Shown here: positions 47,458-59,149 of the stretch, piece by piece
Numbering within the stretch: the first letter of the stretch is position 1
Layout of the letters: every line of letters starts with the position of its first letter
DNA from: Rhynchosporium graminicola
Lineage: Eukaryota > Ascomycota > Leotiomycetes > Helotiales > Ploettnerulaceae
Assembly: GCA_900074885.1 (NCBI GenBank)
Contig: FJUW01000035.1
Coordinates: 736,986 to 800,985, forward strand
DNA length: 64,000 bases
Reading direction: 5' to 3'
Program-made: the position numbers and the translations under genes
The notes under the pieces: model-generated
Databases searched by the model: none
What the model was told of the DNA's origin: nothing
The model's input: only the letters and a program-made list of their open reading frames with translations

Positions 47458-50400
47458 ATGTATATGGCAATTGGCAGGATCGGACAAAGGGGCCCGCGCC
47501 CGGGATGCCAAAGGATTCTAGGTAGCCTAAACCTCAGTCGACGATTCAAACTCGCCTCCGTCCAACCTCTCGACCTGCCGGCTCTAGACAAGAAATGGCG
47601 CCTCGAATGGCAAAGGAGACGGCTGGAGAAACAACTCCTCGAAGCCGACGAAGACCAAGCTTTGAAGGATCATGTGGCAAGGGAGACGGAAGTACTTCGG
47701 TCTGTGGTAAAGAACCCAGAGAGATTGCCCAGGAAAGATGGTTACGATGAGAAGAAGCTGGACAACCTGACCAGAATCCATTTTGAGTATCTCAGGTCGT
47801 TGCAGAGGTCCAGGAGGTCCAATGGCAAAGGCAAGAAGTATGTTCTCCCCATGTTCCCATACCCGTCTGGAAACCTGCATTTGGGCCATCTCCGAGTTTA
47901 CACCATATCAGATGTCCTTGCCAGATTTCACCGGATGCAGGGCCATCTAGTGCTCCATCCCATTGGCTGGGACGCATTTGGTTTGCCAGCAGAGAATGCA
48001 GCAATCGAAAGAGGTATCCAGCCGGGTAAATGGACAAAACAGAACATCCAGAAGATGAAATCGCAGCTGGAGGCTATGAATGGAGAATGGGATTGGGACA
48101 GAGTACGTGGCTTCCCTTCTGGAAATCGACTTTGCTGATTTCCTAGGAATTTGCAACATGCGATCCAACTTTCTACAAACATACACAAACTCTCTTCAGT
48201 GAACTCCACAAGGCTGGCCTGGCATATCAAGCAGAATCGTTAGTTAACTACGATCCTGCGGACAAGACGGTTCTGGCAAATGAACAGGTGGATTCCAAGG
48301 GATGTTCCTGGAGGTCCGGAGCCAAGGTCGAGAAGAGGATGTTGAAACAGTGGTTCTTTAAGATATCGGAATACAGGCAAGAATTGATTGATGGATTGGA
48401 GGAGTTGCAAAAGCATGGGGCTTGGCCGGAACGAGTTTTATCGATGCAGAAAAACTGGGTTGGAAAGTCGACAGGAGCTCGAATCAAGTTCTCGGTCGAG
48501 GCTTATGATGAGCAGATACAGTCCGATATCGAGGTTTTCACGACAAGACCGGATACTCTTTTTGGTGTTCAGTATCTCGCACTGGCTTCGTCGCATCCTA
48601 TTGTTCAAGCCCTGGCTAAGACGGATACGGAGCTTCAATCTTTCCTCGATACAATGCCATATCTCCCACAAGACACCAAAGCGGGATATCTGCTTCCAAT
48701 TCGAGCTATGAACCCGCTCGCATACGAAGAATCGATGTCGGATGCAACGAAAGCACCCCTCCCAGTTTACGTTGCACCCTATGTTCTTGGAGATTATGGA
48801 GATGGAGCTGTCATGGGAGTTCCAGGCCATGATACGCGAGACCATTGTTTTTGGAAACACAATCGTCTTGATGACCCAGTCCGTTTTGTGATATCTCAAA
48901 CCCCGGATGAGGCAAACAGCATTGAACAAACAGGACCTTTCGTCCATCATGGTTATCTCACCAAGACTTGTGGACAATACGCCGGATTGACCACAGCGGA
49001 AGCCACGAAGACGATTGTTAGCCTCCTGAAGTCTAAGAAACTTGGAGAAGAAGCAGAAACCTGGCGCCTTCGAGATTGGCTGGTAAGCCGTCAACGTTAT
49101 TGGGGTACCCCTATTCCAATCATCCATTGCACCAGCTGCGGACCCGTCCTCGTCCCAGAACATGACCTCCCAGTCGAACTTCCACCCGTAGAAAGCCACT
49201 GGGAGACAGGCAAAACAGGCAATCCACTCGAGCATGCCCACGACTGGATCAATGTACCATGTCCCAAATGTGGAGAGGCCGCAAAGCGAGACACAGATAC
49301 TATGGACACATTTGTGGATTCCAGCTGGTACTTTATGCGATTTCCCGACTCGAAGAACTGCAAGCTACCTTTTGACCCTTGTACCGCGCACATGAATCTG
49401 CCAGTTGACCTATACATCGGAGGAGTTGAACATGCAATCCTTCATCTCCTTTATTCTCGATTCATCTACAAATTCTTTACCACAACGAGACTATGGCATA
49501 AAGACTCACCGCAACTCGGCGAACCATTCAAGAAATTCTTGGCGCAAGGAATGGTACATGGAAGGACGTATTCTGATCCGTCTACAGGCCGATTCCTTAA
49601 GCCTGAAGAAGTCGACCTGACGAATCCGTCGAAACCGATTGTTTTTGCGAGTAATGAGGTAGCGAACGTCAGCTTCGAAAAGATGTCAAAATCAAAATAC
49701 AATGGCGTTGACCCCGGGGTCTGCATGGCTAAATACGGCGCCGATGCAACGAGAGCACATATACTCTTCCAAGCACCCGTTAGCGAGATTCTTGAATGGG
49801 ACGAAGAGAAAATCTCCGGCGTCACGAGGTGGCTGAGAAGACTCCACGAGATGATTGTCAAGAGTAGCTGGGACGAGCAATGTATCGTATTCGACCCCAA
49901 CAACCCAATCGATGAAGAGTTCAGCCCAAAACTCTATTTCCTGATGACGGACAAGAACTCAATAGGCCCAGAGTCGGAATTTTGGGACGGTGCTGAGCTT
50001 TCGGAGTTGTATAACCCAGGTTCTCGAAGGACGAAAGAAGCGTTCTCTACGTTGAGCAACGCCAATGCCTCACCTCGCGACACTCCCAGCCAGGAAAGAC
50101 AGGCTTGCTTGGCCAAAAAAGAAGCTGAGGCTCTCGACAGACTCTCGTATTTGAGGACCCGACAAATTGAACTAGACAAGAAGTTCTGGCGGGAGGTACA
50201 GGCTACTATCTCGACTGTGACGGATTCGTATGCGAAGACGCACTCGCTCAACACAGTGGTCTCAGATTTGATGGCCCTCACGAATACGATTATCGAATAC
50301 GATGACAGCAGAGTCGATACCAAAACCGGAATTACAATACGGGCGAAAAAAAATCTTGTTTTACACGCTACACGCCTCCTTCTGCAAATGATGGCGCCCA

Positions 50401-51005
50401 TAACGCCCGCTTTCTCCGAAGAATGCTGGGAAATAGTCAAACCACCCCCTCACTCTACCTGGTGGAATTCACCACCACGGAAAATCCCCCTCTATCCATT
50501 ATCATCACCAGTACTAACCTTCGCACAACTTTTCGAAATCCCTATAAGCCAATCATGGTCACATATCAAAGCCTTTTTCAACACCAATTTTAATCTCAGT
50601 CAGAGATTCAATCCCAACAATAATGCAGACTCCATATTCTCCGCGAATCAGATACGGAATCAGAAATCCATCTTCGACACGCCCTTCCCAGAACAGGATG
50701 GTACATATGATCTTCTGGCCCCAAGTACGCAAGTTTGTGTTGTGCAAGTCAATGGGAAGATGAGGTGCGCTGTAACTATACCTATCCCTGACACTTCTCT
50801 CGAAGGAGAGGAATTAGAGCAATGGTTGAGGGAGGAGATTCTGCAGTCGGACGAGGGAACAGGATTGAAGGGTGAGAGAAAGAGTGGAAACGGGATCGAG
50901 AAGGGAGGAAACCCGAAAGGAAAGGGGAAGAAGGTAGTGGATATTAGGAAAGCGAGGAAGGTCATTGTTGTCAAAGGCGGGAAGACTGTAAATTTTGTGA
51001 TGTAG
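47458..51005 (+). CDS. leu-5: Mitochondrial leucyl-tRNA synthetase
   Basis: Two exons, 47458-48102 and 48147-51005, give 1167 residues; the 44-bp intron (GTACGT...CTGAT...CCTAG) joins EWDWDR to [14 protein letters not shown]. Class I synthetase landmarks are present: the HIGH-type motif [14 protein letters not shown] at about 131-144, the KMSKS motif ([10 protein letters not shown]) at about 725-734, and the CP1 editing domain with [20 protein letters not shown] and [16 protein letters not shown]. The catalytic core is of bacterial/organellar rather than cytosolic type. The basic, Arg-rich N-terminus ([12 protein letters not shown]...) fits a mitochondrial targeting peptide. It charges mitochondrial tRNA-Leu; the yeast homologue also assists group I intron splicing. 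Length exceeds the bacterial ~860 residues through N-terminal and C-terminal extensions. The symbol follows the Neurospora name by homology. Confidence 0.94.
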
Positions 51006-52268
51006 AACCACTGGAAAGCTGTATAAACAAGATGGGGTTGTATTATGTTATCATACAAAGTTATGAGAGTGTACGATAAGATGTCGGAAACGATAGAACT
51101 CAAAGCTAGACCAAATTCACACCATTCTATGATGTCTGCCTCCCTAGCTGCCAAGTCTCCCCCTCCCTCGCTAGCTGTCGTGGGTACTAAATAATCCCCA
51201 GATAAGTAATAAGATTGAAGGAAGAAGGAAAAGAAAAAAAATGCATCTCAGCGGTCTCTCTTAATAGATACCTCGCGAAACCTTCGAAATTTCGCAACCT
51301 TACTTTCCAAGAGGCGCTGTAGCCAACCTGGGGCATCTCTTAGGACGAACATTTCAAGTCACCGCTGGAAGGAGTGAGCGCTCAACGCCGCTAGGCTTGG
51401 ACTAGAGTGGTCAAAACTTGGAGCCTTGGATGTCGTGCCGATTTACAATGGCTTGTTTCATTTTAGGAGAAGAAATATCTACCGCCGGCTGTATGGTTAG
51501 GAGTGTAAGGCAAGCTAGGACTGAGGTTATGGTATTTGTTACGGTGAAGGAGATTCTTGAAGTGGTGAAGGGATGGAGTGTGAAGGAAGGGGATAGTGAT
51601 AGACTAGCTTAGCAGGGCTGAGATAGTTGAAGAGGTCTTCGTGGAAATCGTGAGACTGTGGCTACATTCATGGGTGTGATGTTAGAGAGAGGAGGTAGTA
51701 AGTAGGTATCTGTTTCAATGGTAGCAAGTGCTCTTTTTGTGTGTTTGCTCTTTTTTCCTTCTATTTTCCTACCGGGCGGTATCTGGGAGATGGTAGAGGA
51801 TAGGGGGGTTAGGAGGAGCCTACTTTAGGACGATTTTGTATGGATCGTTCGTAAATTGGAGAAGAAGGGAAAGGTGTTTGAGAAATTTTCCTTTGTTTGG
51901 TAAGTAAAAGGGAAGATGAACCGGACAGGAAGGGAGAGAAGGGACAGAGCTTTGAGATAAGGAAGAGAAGAAGAGAAGAAAACATAAGATTAGGGTCGTT
52001 AGTCAATATATTTATCAAGAGAAGCAACATGATATTTCTCGAGATATTGAGCAGTCGTTTTTTTCCCCGCTAGTAACTTTCTTTCATTAATACAAAACGA
52101 CGACCACCATGGTACCTACATCCATCCATGGCTTCCTACAATTCTATACTACATAATCATCCAATCTCTCAATCATTCTATCTAATCCCTCCACCAATTC
52201 ACATGCTAGCATTCCACAGAACAAATTCCAAGACTCATACCTCTGATCCCAACTATCTCAGTCCCACT
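51006..52268. other. Intergenic between convergent genes
   Basis: 3' flanks of LeuRS (+) and of the next minus-strand gene. A purine-rich tract (51905-51985, GAAGAGAAG type) is present; no gene is supported. Confidence 0.5.
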
Positions 52269-53282
52269 CTATCGAGAAGGAGGCTCCAACGCCGCAATCC
52301 TATCTCTAGACTGCGGATCAAGGACAAATCCAGCAGGCAAAGGCATCGCTGCACGATCCCGCTTAGTACTCCGCAAATGACTTTGCAGACTCTCACTAAT
52401 CAAATCCACATTCCCCCCTCTTCCCAGCCCACCGCTCAAGGAAAGCTCTAAACTGATTGAACCTCACCCACACAGCGTCTGAATGAACTGATGCCGGATC
52501 CGCAAACTCGGGCCAGATCAACGTGTATCCTCTGCTAGGAAACTGCGCCGCGGGAAAACGCTCAAATTGTAAACTGATCTCTGGTGCAAGACGGGAGAGA
52601 TTATGTAGTGCTGATCGATTCGGACCCCACAGTGCCGGAAAGGAGTTCGTGGCGTAGGAGCGCACCGCAAACCAGGGTTCGCCAGAGGCAAGATTCCAGC
52701 CGAGCTGCGCCTGGTATGATGTTTGTGTCTTGCGGTTGCGCGACAAGATTGCTGATTCGAGGAGTTGCTTGTTGATTTCTGCTTCGGCTGATGTCGCGCC
52801 TATTTGGGCGGCATCGTTCGGGTCTGGGTTGACGGATTCGATTGTCTGCGAGGGGATCTTGACTTTGATTTCTGATGCTGCTGCTGCTGCTGATGAGATC
52901 TCTGATGAGGATTGCTGGCTGGAGTATTGACTATTGCAGATTGGCACTTGTGCTGATTGCTCCAGAGTATCTACCGCAGGGTCTAGTCCAGGGAACTTGG
53001 AATCCTCGCCAACTAGGTAACGGTCAGAGCGCCGAGCTCAAACGTGAGTGGGTATCAAAGAAGAGGTGGTAGCTTACAGTAATAAGCGTGGATGTTCCAC
53101 TCTGATCGGTACATCTTCACGTTTATATCGCACTCCTCCGTATAGGGAAGAGGACAATACTCTGCCTGATAAAATGCCTCGCACACGTTATCGAATGTCA
53201 CCCTGCATGATTTCGGTCTTCGTTTTGATCCTTCTGTCTCTATTTTCACCCAAATGGCGTTGATGACACTCTGATATATCAT
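52269..53282 (-). CDS. Unrecognised protein, member A of a tandem pair (probable frameshift)
   Basis: Exon 1 is 53282-53078 and, after a 65-bp intron (GTAAGC...CTAG), exon 2 starts at 53012. The first ~80 residues (MIYQSVINAIWVKIE..., FDNVCEAFYQAE, HAYYFGEDSKFPGLDPA) align with the start of the neighbouring gene at 53779-56009, including the intron position and phase. Exon 2 runs openly to a TAG at 52396-52398, but coding character continues beyond it in another frame to TAG at 52269-52271 (SLQSHLRSTKRDRAAMPLPA...). The switch is explained either by one extra base in a G6 run (52413-52418), or by a very short 37-bp GT-AG intron (52432-52396), which would give 303 residues. Function unknown. 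The C-terminal half is rich in Trp/Phe/Pro and looks globular. Confidence 0.6.
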
Positions 53283-53778
53283 TGTGTCTGCTGACGAGGG
53301 ATCGAGAGAGGAAGAGAGGAGCCTAGGAGAAGGATGTCTGGTATGGTTTGGGTGTTGGAAGACGATTGAAAGGGGAGAGTCGCGGGCGGAGTTAATGGTT
53401 TCTGTGTTTACAAAGGAAAGATACGCGCGAGGCTGTTGTGGACATGTTTGCGTTGTGTGCTAGATTGGCGCTAGTGGTTGTTTGTTGTCTTTCGGCTACT
53501 AGCGTCTTGAAAGGTGAGCGGAGAAGCGAACATTGGATCAGTCGCCACAAATGACAAATTGAGAGCTTGAAGTATCAATATGCAGGAGTATCTTGAGTAG
53601 GGAATATGTAAGCTTCTTTATGTTTTCAAAAAATCCTTGGATTACAAAGAGCTTTCATTGTCGAAAAGAATCTGAAGCCAGACCAAATTTTCAATCTCAA
53701 TACCCTTGTCTGAAAACATATCTACACTAAAAGCCTAATTCTACCACCAATGGCTCTACTAGTCTACACAAACCAACC
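53283..53778. other. Intergenic between the paired genes
   Basis: About 500 bp separating the tandem homologues; holds the promoter of the left member. Nothing else is supported. Confidence 0.5.
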
Positions 53779-56009
53779 TTAACGACGGCGTCGGCGATCC
53801 TACGCAAGTCAGCGCGCCTGATCAAACCCAGTGTAGGAAACTCACCTCTTTAAAATACTTCCCTGAATCCTTCAGTACTCCAAAACCGCGATCACGCCCA
53901 CCTCGAAACTCAGGCTCCTCAAGCTTCCGGTGTCTAGGATAGCGAGGCAGTTCCTTCTCGTAGACATCCTCCTGAAAGCCTTCTTGGGATTGCTCCTGTC
54001 CTTCTTCAGCCCAGTTAGAAGTGCGAGCAGTATCCGCGAGGAATCGACGAGCATCTTGGCGACGGAGGGAAGTTGGCTGGCGGTTTTCGTGTTCTTGAGC
54101 TCCTGAAGATCTGCCACGCTTGTTCGTTCTCCTGCTCTCGAACCCTGTATCTTGAGCATTATCGTAGTGTTTGTCAGATGGGTGTTGGTCTCCGTCAAAC
54201 CGAACGTACGTTTCAGCATCATCATCCCAGGGATGACCTCCAGATAAGACGTCATGATCGCGCCCTAAATCATCTGTGCGGTCAGTCAATCCAGCGGCTT
54301 CTCGTCGATCATAGTCCTCTCGGCCAGAAATCTCATAATCTCGCTCTCTATACTCCTGCCCCATCCTAGCCCCAGACTTGTCCCCTCTCCACTGCCTAAC
54401 CCCACCCTCTCTACCCGGCGACAGTGATCTCCCTCTTGTCCGATCCTTCAAAGACTTAATCTCCTCCGCGAACTCTCCATCAGTCTTCCGCATGTACCGT
54501 CTCCCTCGTCTTGTCTTTCTTGCCGATCCGATATCCTTCGATTCCTCCGTACGACCATACATGTCGACAGGACTTTGACATTCTGGCTCCGCGTGACCAT
54601 AGCTTCCCGCACGTTGTCCGCCATGGCTTTCTCTGCGGTCGAGACCCCGCAAATGATGATGGGCCTCCTCCTGCATTCCACTGTACTCCTCAACAGCTGT
54701 TTTGTAGCCATGAGCAGCACTGCCATAGCCCGCCAAAGACTCCGCGTACGCACCACGATCTTGATCTTGACTGGTCCTCCACTCTCTAGCCTCTTGCCTC
54801 TTCCTATCGTGCTCCAAGCACCCATCACCATGACCATTCCCCTCATGCTCTCTCTCCGCATCCTCCACATCCGATACCACCCAGCCAGCCTTGATCTTTC
54901 TCTCCCGCCTAACTCGTCTCCTCTCACTCTGTTCACGGATGAATTTCTCGGCTTCGCTCGCACGCTCTTCAATAGCCAGTTTTGCTTTCTCACCGCCCTT
55001 AATAAATCTTTCCCCATCCCTGACGATCGCACTCAAACCTAAATTAGCTCCTTTATCCTCGCCATACGGTTTGGAGTTCTGGAAAGCATAGTTCGGGACG
55101 TATGAGTCTGTACGGCGAGGGTCGATATACATATCTCTGTTCCTAGCAGAACTTCTCAAATCAGGGCTGATGTCTCCGAGTAAGTTATCTGGGGATCGAA
55201 CAGAATAGTCTGGATGATCGGTCTTGTCTCGTCGGTAACGATGATCGGTGTAATGCATGGTTTGAGTGTATGAACCAGGTTGCACTGAGGGCTCAATACC
55301 GGGGAAGGGATCATTTTCGCCGTCTAGGAGAGGATGTTAGCTTGTGTTCCGATTTCTTGCTGAGTCCATGTTTCTGATCATGCGTTTCACTCAGCTGTTC
55401 ATCTATCCTGCCCTCCAAGTGCCTACCACATGCCCTAACGAATCCAAAAATCGAAGATGCAAACTCACAGTAATAACACCAAACATTCCGCTCCGCCCTA
55501 AAAACCTCTTGTTCACTCATCACATCTTCCAAATCCTGCTCCCCTCCTCTCCCTCCCCTTTCACCTCTTCCTCTCCCACCTCTTCCTCTTCCTCTCCCAC
55601 CTCTTCCTCTCCCTCTCCCACCCGCTCTCCCTCTTGCCTCCCCTCTCCCTGGATGACCCCAGCGCGATATCCCCCACGCGCCAGCGAGATCCGGACCTAG
55701 CTCCGCCTGCATAAAAGCCGCAATCACATCATCGAAAGCAAGACGTGTAGATATAGCATGGCGGGGCGTAGGGGTAGCAGGTGAGTTGAGACGAGCCCAG
55801 ATTGTTTCCTGTGAAGAAAGAATCCGAGTCAGCTGATGTTGTTTTGGGTTGGGGAAGGACGGAGAAATCAAGGGCGCAAGGATGGAGAGTTAAGGGAAAG
55901 GAGATGCGTGGGGAGGTGAGGATGTGGCGCAGAAGGATGGCAAATGAAGATATGGAGTGGGATGGAAGGGAGGAGATGAAACGCTTACCAGTTGCCGTTC
56001 GTAAGGCAT
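53779..56009 (-). CDS. Unrecognised Arg/Asp-rich protein, member B of a tandem pair
   Basis: Four exons (56009-55989, 55808-55469, 55323-53846, 53799-53779) give 619 residues; introns are 180, 145 and 46 bp. The tiny first exon encodes MPYERQL and the last one DRRRRR. The first ~125 residues match the neighbouring gene (ETIWARLN..., FDDVIAAFMQAE, VWCYYYGENDPFPGIEPS), with an inserted Arg/Gly-rich stretch of about 35 residues (GRGRGGRGRG type). The remaining ~490 residues are highly charged, with many Arg, Glu, Asp, Tyr and His, predicted disordered with short helical runs (EEIKSLKDRTRGR, AIEERASEAEKFIREQSERR). No family is recognised. RGG-type and Arg-rich composition suggests nucleic-acid association, which is only an inference. 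Confidence 0.68.
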
Positions 56010-56341
56010 ATTTATAATCTCCTCAGATGAGGTATGAGACGCGCGCGCGTGTTGTACTTTTTGTGTCGGCGTGAAATTGAGATCGATGTCGATGTTGATG
56101 TCGCAGCTAGGAAGGAAAAAAAAAGGACAAGGCTCGTGCAGCGCACCGCAGTAAAAAGAAGGCAAAAGTAAACAATTCGCTTGTCAGCCTTGCCTTGCCT
56201 GCTTTGCCCTACTGAAGTCGCAACCCTCACCTTCTGCCTGTGGGATCACAGCAAGATCACAGCATCAACCAATAATCAGACTCAAAGGCTCTTCGTCGTT
56301 TCATTCTCGTAATTCATACATCCATAATCTTCATGCAAATC

Positions 56342-59149
56342 TCATTCCCATTTCCTCCACTCCTCTTCCAGCCTCGCCACCTCTCTCTCCACGACCCCGC
56401 TCCCATTTCCCATCCCAGCGCTCTTCTGCCTTCTCAACTCTGCCAAGTTCCCCTTAAATTTACCCTCAACTGCCTTCCTCTCCCTCGCCTTCGAAGCCAG
56501 CATTTTGTAGTCTCCACTATCAACCGCGAGCCGGAAGATGCCCCTCATTTTGGGACTATACAGTTGACAACTCGCCCTCTCAATCCTTTTCAACGTCTTA
56601 TTAAACATCGCCGGGATGGCCTTCCCCTCCTCAAGTTCTGGCCAAACGACTTCCTCAAAGCATTCTTCACATACTGTAAATTCTGGGAGCTGGGTGATGA
56701 TATGCCAGCGTCGATCAAGGAGGTCTTTATCATGTTGACATTCTTCAAACATCGCGAGACGGCGAGCGAGGGAGGCTAGATCGCGGGTGTCCGGCAGTTT
56801 GGAGTGAAAGGAAGCGTTATCGGCGCACGTTTCTAAAGCGTCGAAATATTGAACAAAGCGTTTACTATCGAATCGAAGATCGCAGATCCGTGGACTCGAC
56901 CCCGAGTCTATGCGGACGAAGACGCCTCGGATGTTGGGCAGGAGGACCTCAACGCTTTTGACGCAGCTATAACAGACGTCGAAACCTCGGACTGGTGAGC
57001 CGGTCTTATAGTCAATTACGGAGTGCCATTGGCGTATTGCTTCGTGTTTGCCTAAGCAAGGAGGGTAATTGGCGCTTATGTTTGCGAGGCCATAAAAGAG
57101 GTTTAAATCGCGTCGCCGCTCTTTCATGGTTAGTAGCCAGGCGATTCGATACCAGGGAGAGGAGCCGAAGTCACAAAGGACCTCTACCTCTTGAGGACGA
57201 CGAGCGGCGAGAATAAATAGGTGGCGGAAATCTGTTGGTGCTATGATGGAGTTGAAGCATGAGGGACATATGTCAAAGGATGGGCATTGAGGGAGTGTCA
57301 ACCAATCGTTTCGTCCGCGGGTGAAATTCGTTCGAGGGCATGTAGGCAGAGGTGTAACACTTCCTTGCTCGATGTCTTGAGAGTATCGGCGATACGAGCC
57401 AACTGGCTTATCAAGATGTTCGGATGGCGGTTGAAATGGTGTTGGTTGCCATGAATTTGCTACTCCAAATTGTGGGATAGATGGTGACTTTCTGGTCTCC
57501 CCCGGGGAGTGCAGATCAATCCTTGACGGAACTGGAATCGGAACAGGGAGGGGGGCATGAGATGTGGCGGTAGGTCGCATGGCACCTGATCTTGATCTGG
57601 ATCTGGATCTCAGTCGTGGTACATCGACTGGATTCAATCTATCTGCTCGACCTATTTCCGAGTTAGGCGATACAGGCCGTGATGTGTGCCTTCTCCCAGA
57701 CTGCGGGAACGTCTCTGCTCTTTCAACATGATCTCCACGCGGACTCTGGCTTGGAGAGACTTTCGGCGAAGGAAGTGGAGAAGATAATCTCGATCCTTTA
57801 AGATCCGTAGAAGACCTCTTTGACTTCGATGGGGATCTCGGATACGAATCCTCCTTCAGGCTATGCCCAAGATGCCGCCTATGTCTGTCTGAATCGCTGT
57901 CGACGATATCATCCTCACTACTGCTATAATGAGACTTTCTTGGAGTCGATGATCTTGAAGATCGACCTGAAGCTCGTTCAGGGGAGTGGCGTCTCGGTCG
58001 GCCACCAACCTCTTCTACAAGTTGTTGTGATCTCGTTAACTTTTCACAATTTCCACTATTCCGTTGGTCTGAAGATGGTGTAGCTGGACGAGAACCAGAG
58101 AGACTGCCACTACTTTTCTTATCTACTGGTGTTCCATTCTTTCCCCACAAAGCATCATGGGCTTGTTGTCTCGGGACAGATTGTGAAAAGTGTTCCTTCG
58201 GCCTGATAGCGTCAGGCGAAAGAAGGTATTCTGATGGTGTTCGTGGTGCAAGCGGTTTGGGTATCTCTTCGTCTCTGGGACTGGCTGCGAAAGCCGAAGC
58301 ACTCCTCCTGAATTTAGGTGGTATCTCTCTGGGTACTTTGGTCTCCAAAGTTGGGAGATCATGTCTGCTTCTTCTCCGTTCGATCGGGGGATGTGGTTGG
58401 TCTACTTCGACATCTCGTCTAGATGCCCGTCGGGGGGGATTCTCGGGCCTTTCCTCTCTTTTCGACTCTCTCCCCTCTTCCTGCCTAGAAGCTTTTCGTA
58501 GTACTTCCGGCCTCTGTTGTTTGTCTTCTCTTCTCAACTCATGATTCACAGGCTTATATCTCGAATGATTGTGTCCCGGTTCTTCTCTCCTTGGCTCAGC
58601 CTTCTCTCTCGGTTTCCTCTTCCTCTTCCCCTCATCATCCGACCCAGAATCACTTTCTGCCTTCGGGACGACCACAAACCTTTTCTCCGGGTTCCCATGG
58701 ATATCTCTCGGACAATCCACATGCTGCAGTATAGCTCTCTCTTCTACCGTAACCTCAGCCTCGAGTAGTATAGGATTCTGGTCGATTTTACCCCGCAGTG
58801 GGGGATCGTAGGTCGGTATTTCAGCCGCGAACTCTTTTTTCAGAGATACGATCTCGTCTTCCACGATTGGTCGAGGGGGAGGAGGTCGACGAGGTCCTCT
58901 ACTTCTGCTGTGGCTGCGGCTGCGTTCGCGATGGTCATATTGGGTGGGGGTGTTGAAGAAGGAAGGAACGTTCGAGCTCGGTGTCGGAGGATGGGATCTA
59001 TGAATAGCAGATGAGTTTGGTACCTCTAGGAGAGACAGGAAAAGGCAAACATACCTCTCATCACGAGACGGACTCCTGCTACTTGCTGTCTTCGTTTTGA
59101 AGTAGCCATTTGCCAGCAGCTCATTGATGCGCAATCCCTCCATGGTCAA
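56342..59149 (-). CDS. Arg/Ser-rich protein with three C-terminal Cys modules
   Basis: One open frame of 935 codons. A likely 57-bp intron lies at 59054-58998 (GTATGT donor, CATAG acceptor); because 57 is divisible by three the frame stays open, and splicing would give 916 residues. Residues ~60-590 are low-complexity, rich in Arg/Ser/Pro/Glu with RS-type runs (RSRSRSRSG, SRSHSRSRG), as in nuclear SR-like proteins. The C-terminal third is globular and contains three similar modules at about 603-640, 697-735 and 805-840: a Cys, a Trp some 8-10 residues later, then F-x-[VI]-C-x-x-C ([FDICPSC], [FDVCYSC], [FTVCEEC]). These could bind zinc. The tail is a Lys/Arg/Glu helix. I recall fungal homologues labelled as serine/arginine-related nuclear matrix protein; function is unknown. 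Confidence 0.72.
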   Translation of the reverse strand: MTMEGLRINELLANGYFKTKTASSRSPSRDERYVCLFLSLLEVPNSSAIHRSHPPTPSSNVPSFFNTPTQYDHRERSRSHSRSRGPRRPPPPRPIVEDEIVSLKKEFAAEIPTYDPPLRGKIDQNPILLEAEVTVEERAILQHVDCPRDIHGNPEKRFVVVPKAESDSGSDDEGKRKRKPREKAEPRREEPGHNHSRYKPVNHELRREDKQQRPEVLRKASRQEEGRESKREERPENPPRRASRRDVEVDQPHPPIERRRSRHDLPTLETKVPREIPPKFRRSASAFAASPRDEEIPKPLAPRTPSEYLLSPDAIRPKEHFSQSVPRQQAHDALWGKNGTPVDKKSSGSLSGSRPATPSSDQRNSGNCEKLTRSQQLVEEVGGRPRRHSPERASGRSSRSSTPRKSHYSSSEDDIVDSDSDRHRRHLGHSLKEDSYPRSPSKSKRSSTDLKGSRLSSPLPSPKVSPSQSPRGDHVERAETFPQSGRRHTSRPVSPNSEIGRADRLNPVDVPRLRSRSRSRSGAMRPTATSHAPLPVPIPVPSRIDLHSPGETRKSPSIPQFGVANSWQPTPFQPPSEHLDKPVGSYRRYSQDIEQGSVTPLPTCPRTNFTRGRNDWLTLPQCPSFDICPSCFNSIIAPTDFRHLFILAARRPQEVEVLCDFGSSPWYRIAWLLTMKERRRDLNLFYGLANISANYPPCLGKHEAIRQWHSVIDYKTGSPVRGFDVCYSCVKSVEVLLPNIRGVFVRIDSGSSPRICDLRFDSKRFVQYFDALETCADNASFHSKLPDTRDLASLARRLAMFEECQHDKDLLDRRWHIITQLPEFTVCEECFEEVVWPELEEGKAIPAMFNKTLKRIERASCQLYSPKMRGIFRLAVDSGDYKMLASKARERKAVEGKFKGNLAELRRQKSAGMGNGSGVVEREVARLEEEWRKWE

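Noticed and set aside
48438..49241. 267-codon minus-strand frame
   Set aside because: Antisense to the catalytic region of mitochondrial LeuRS.
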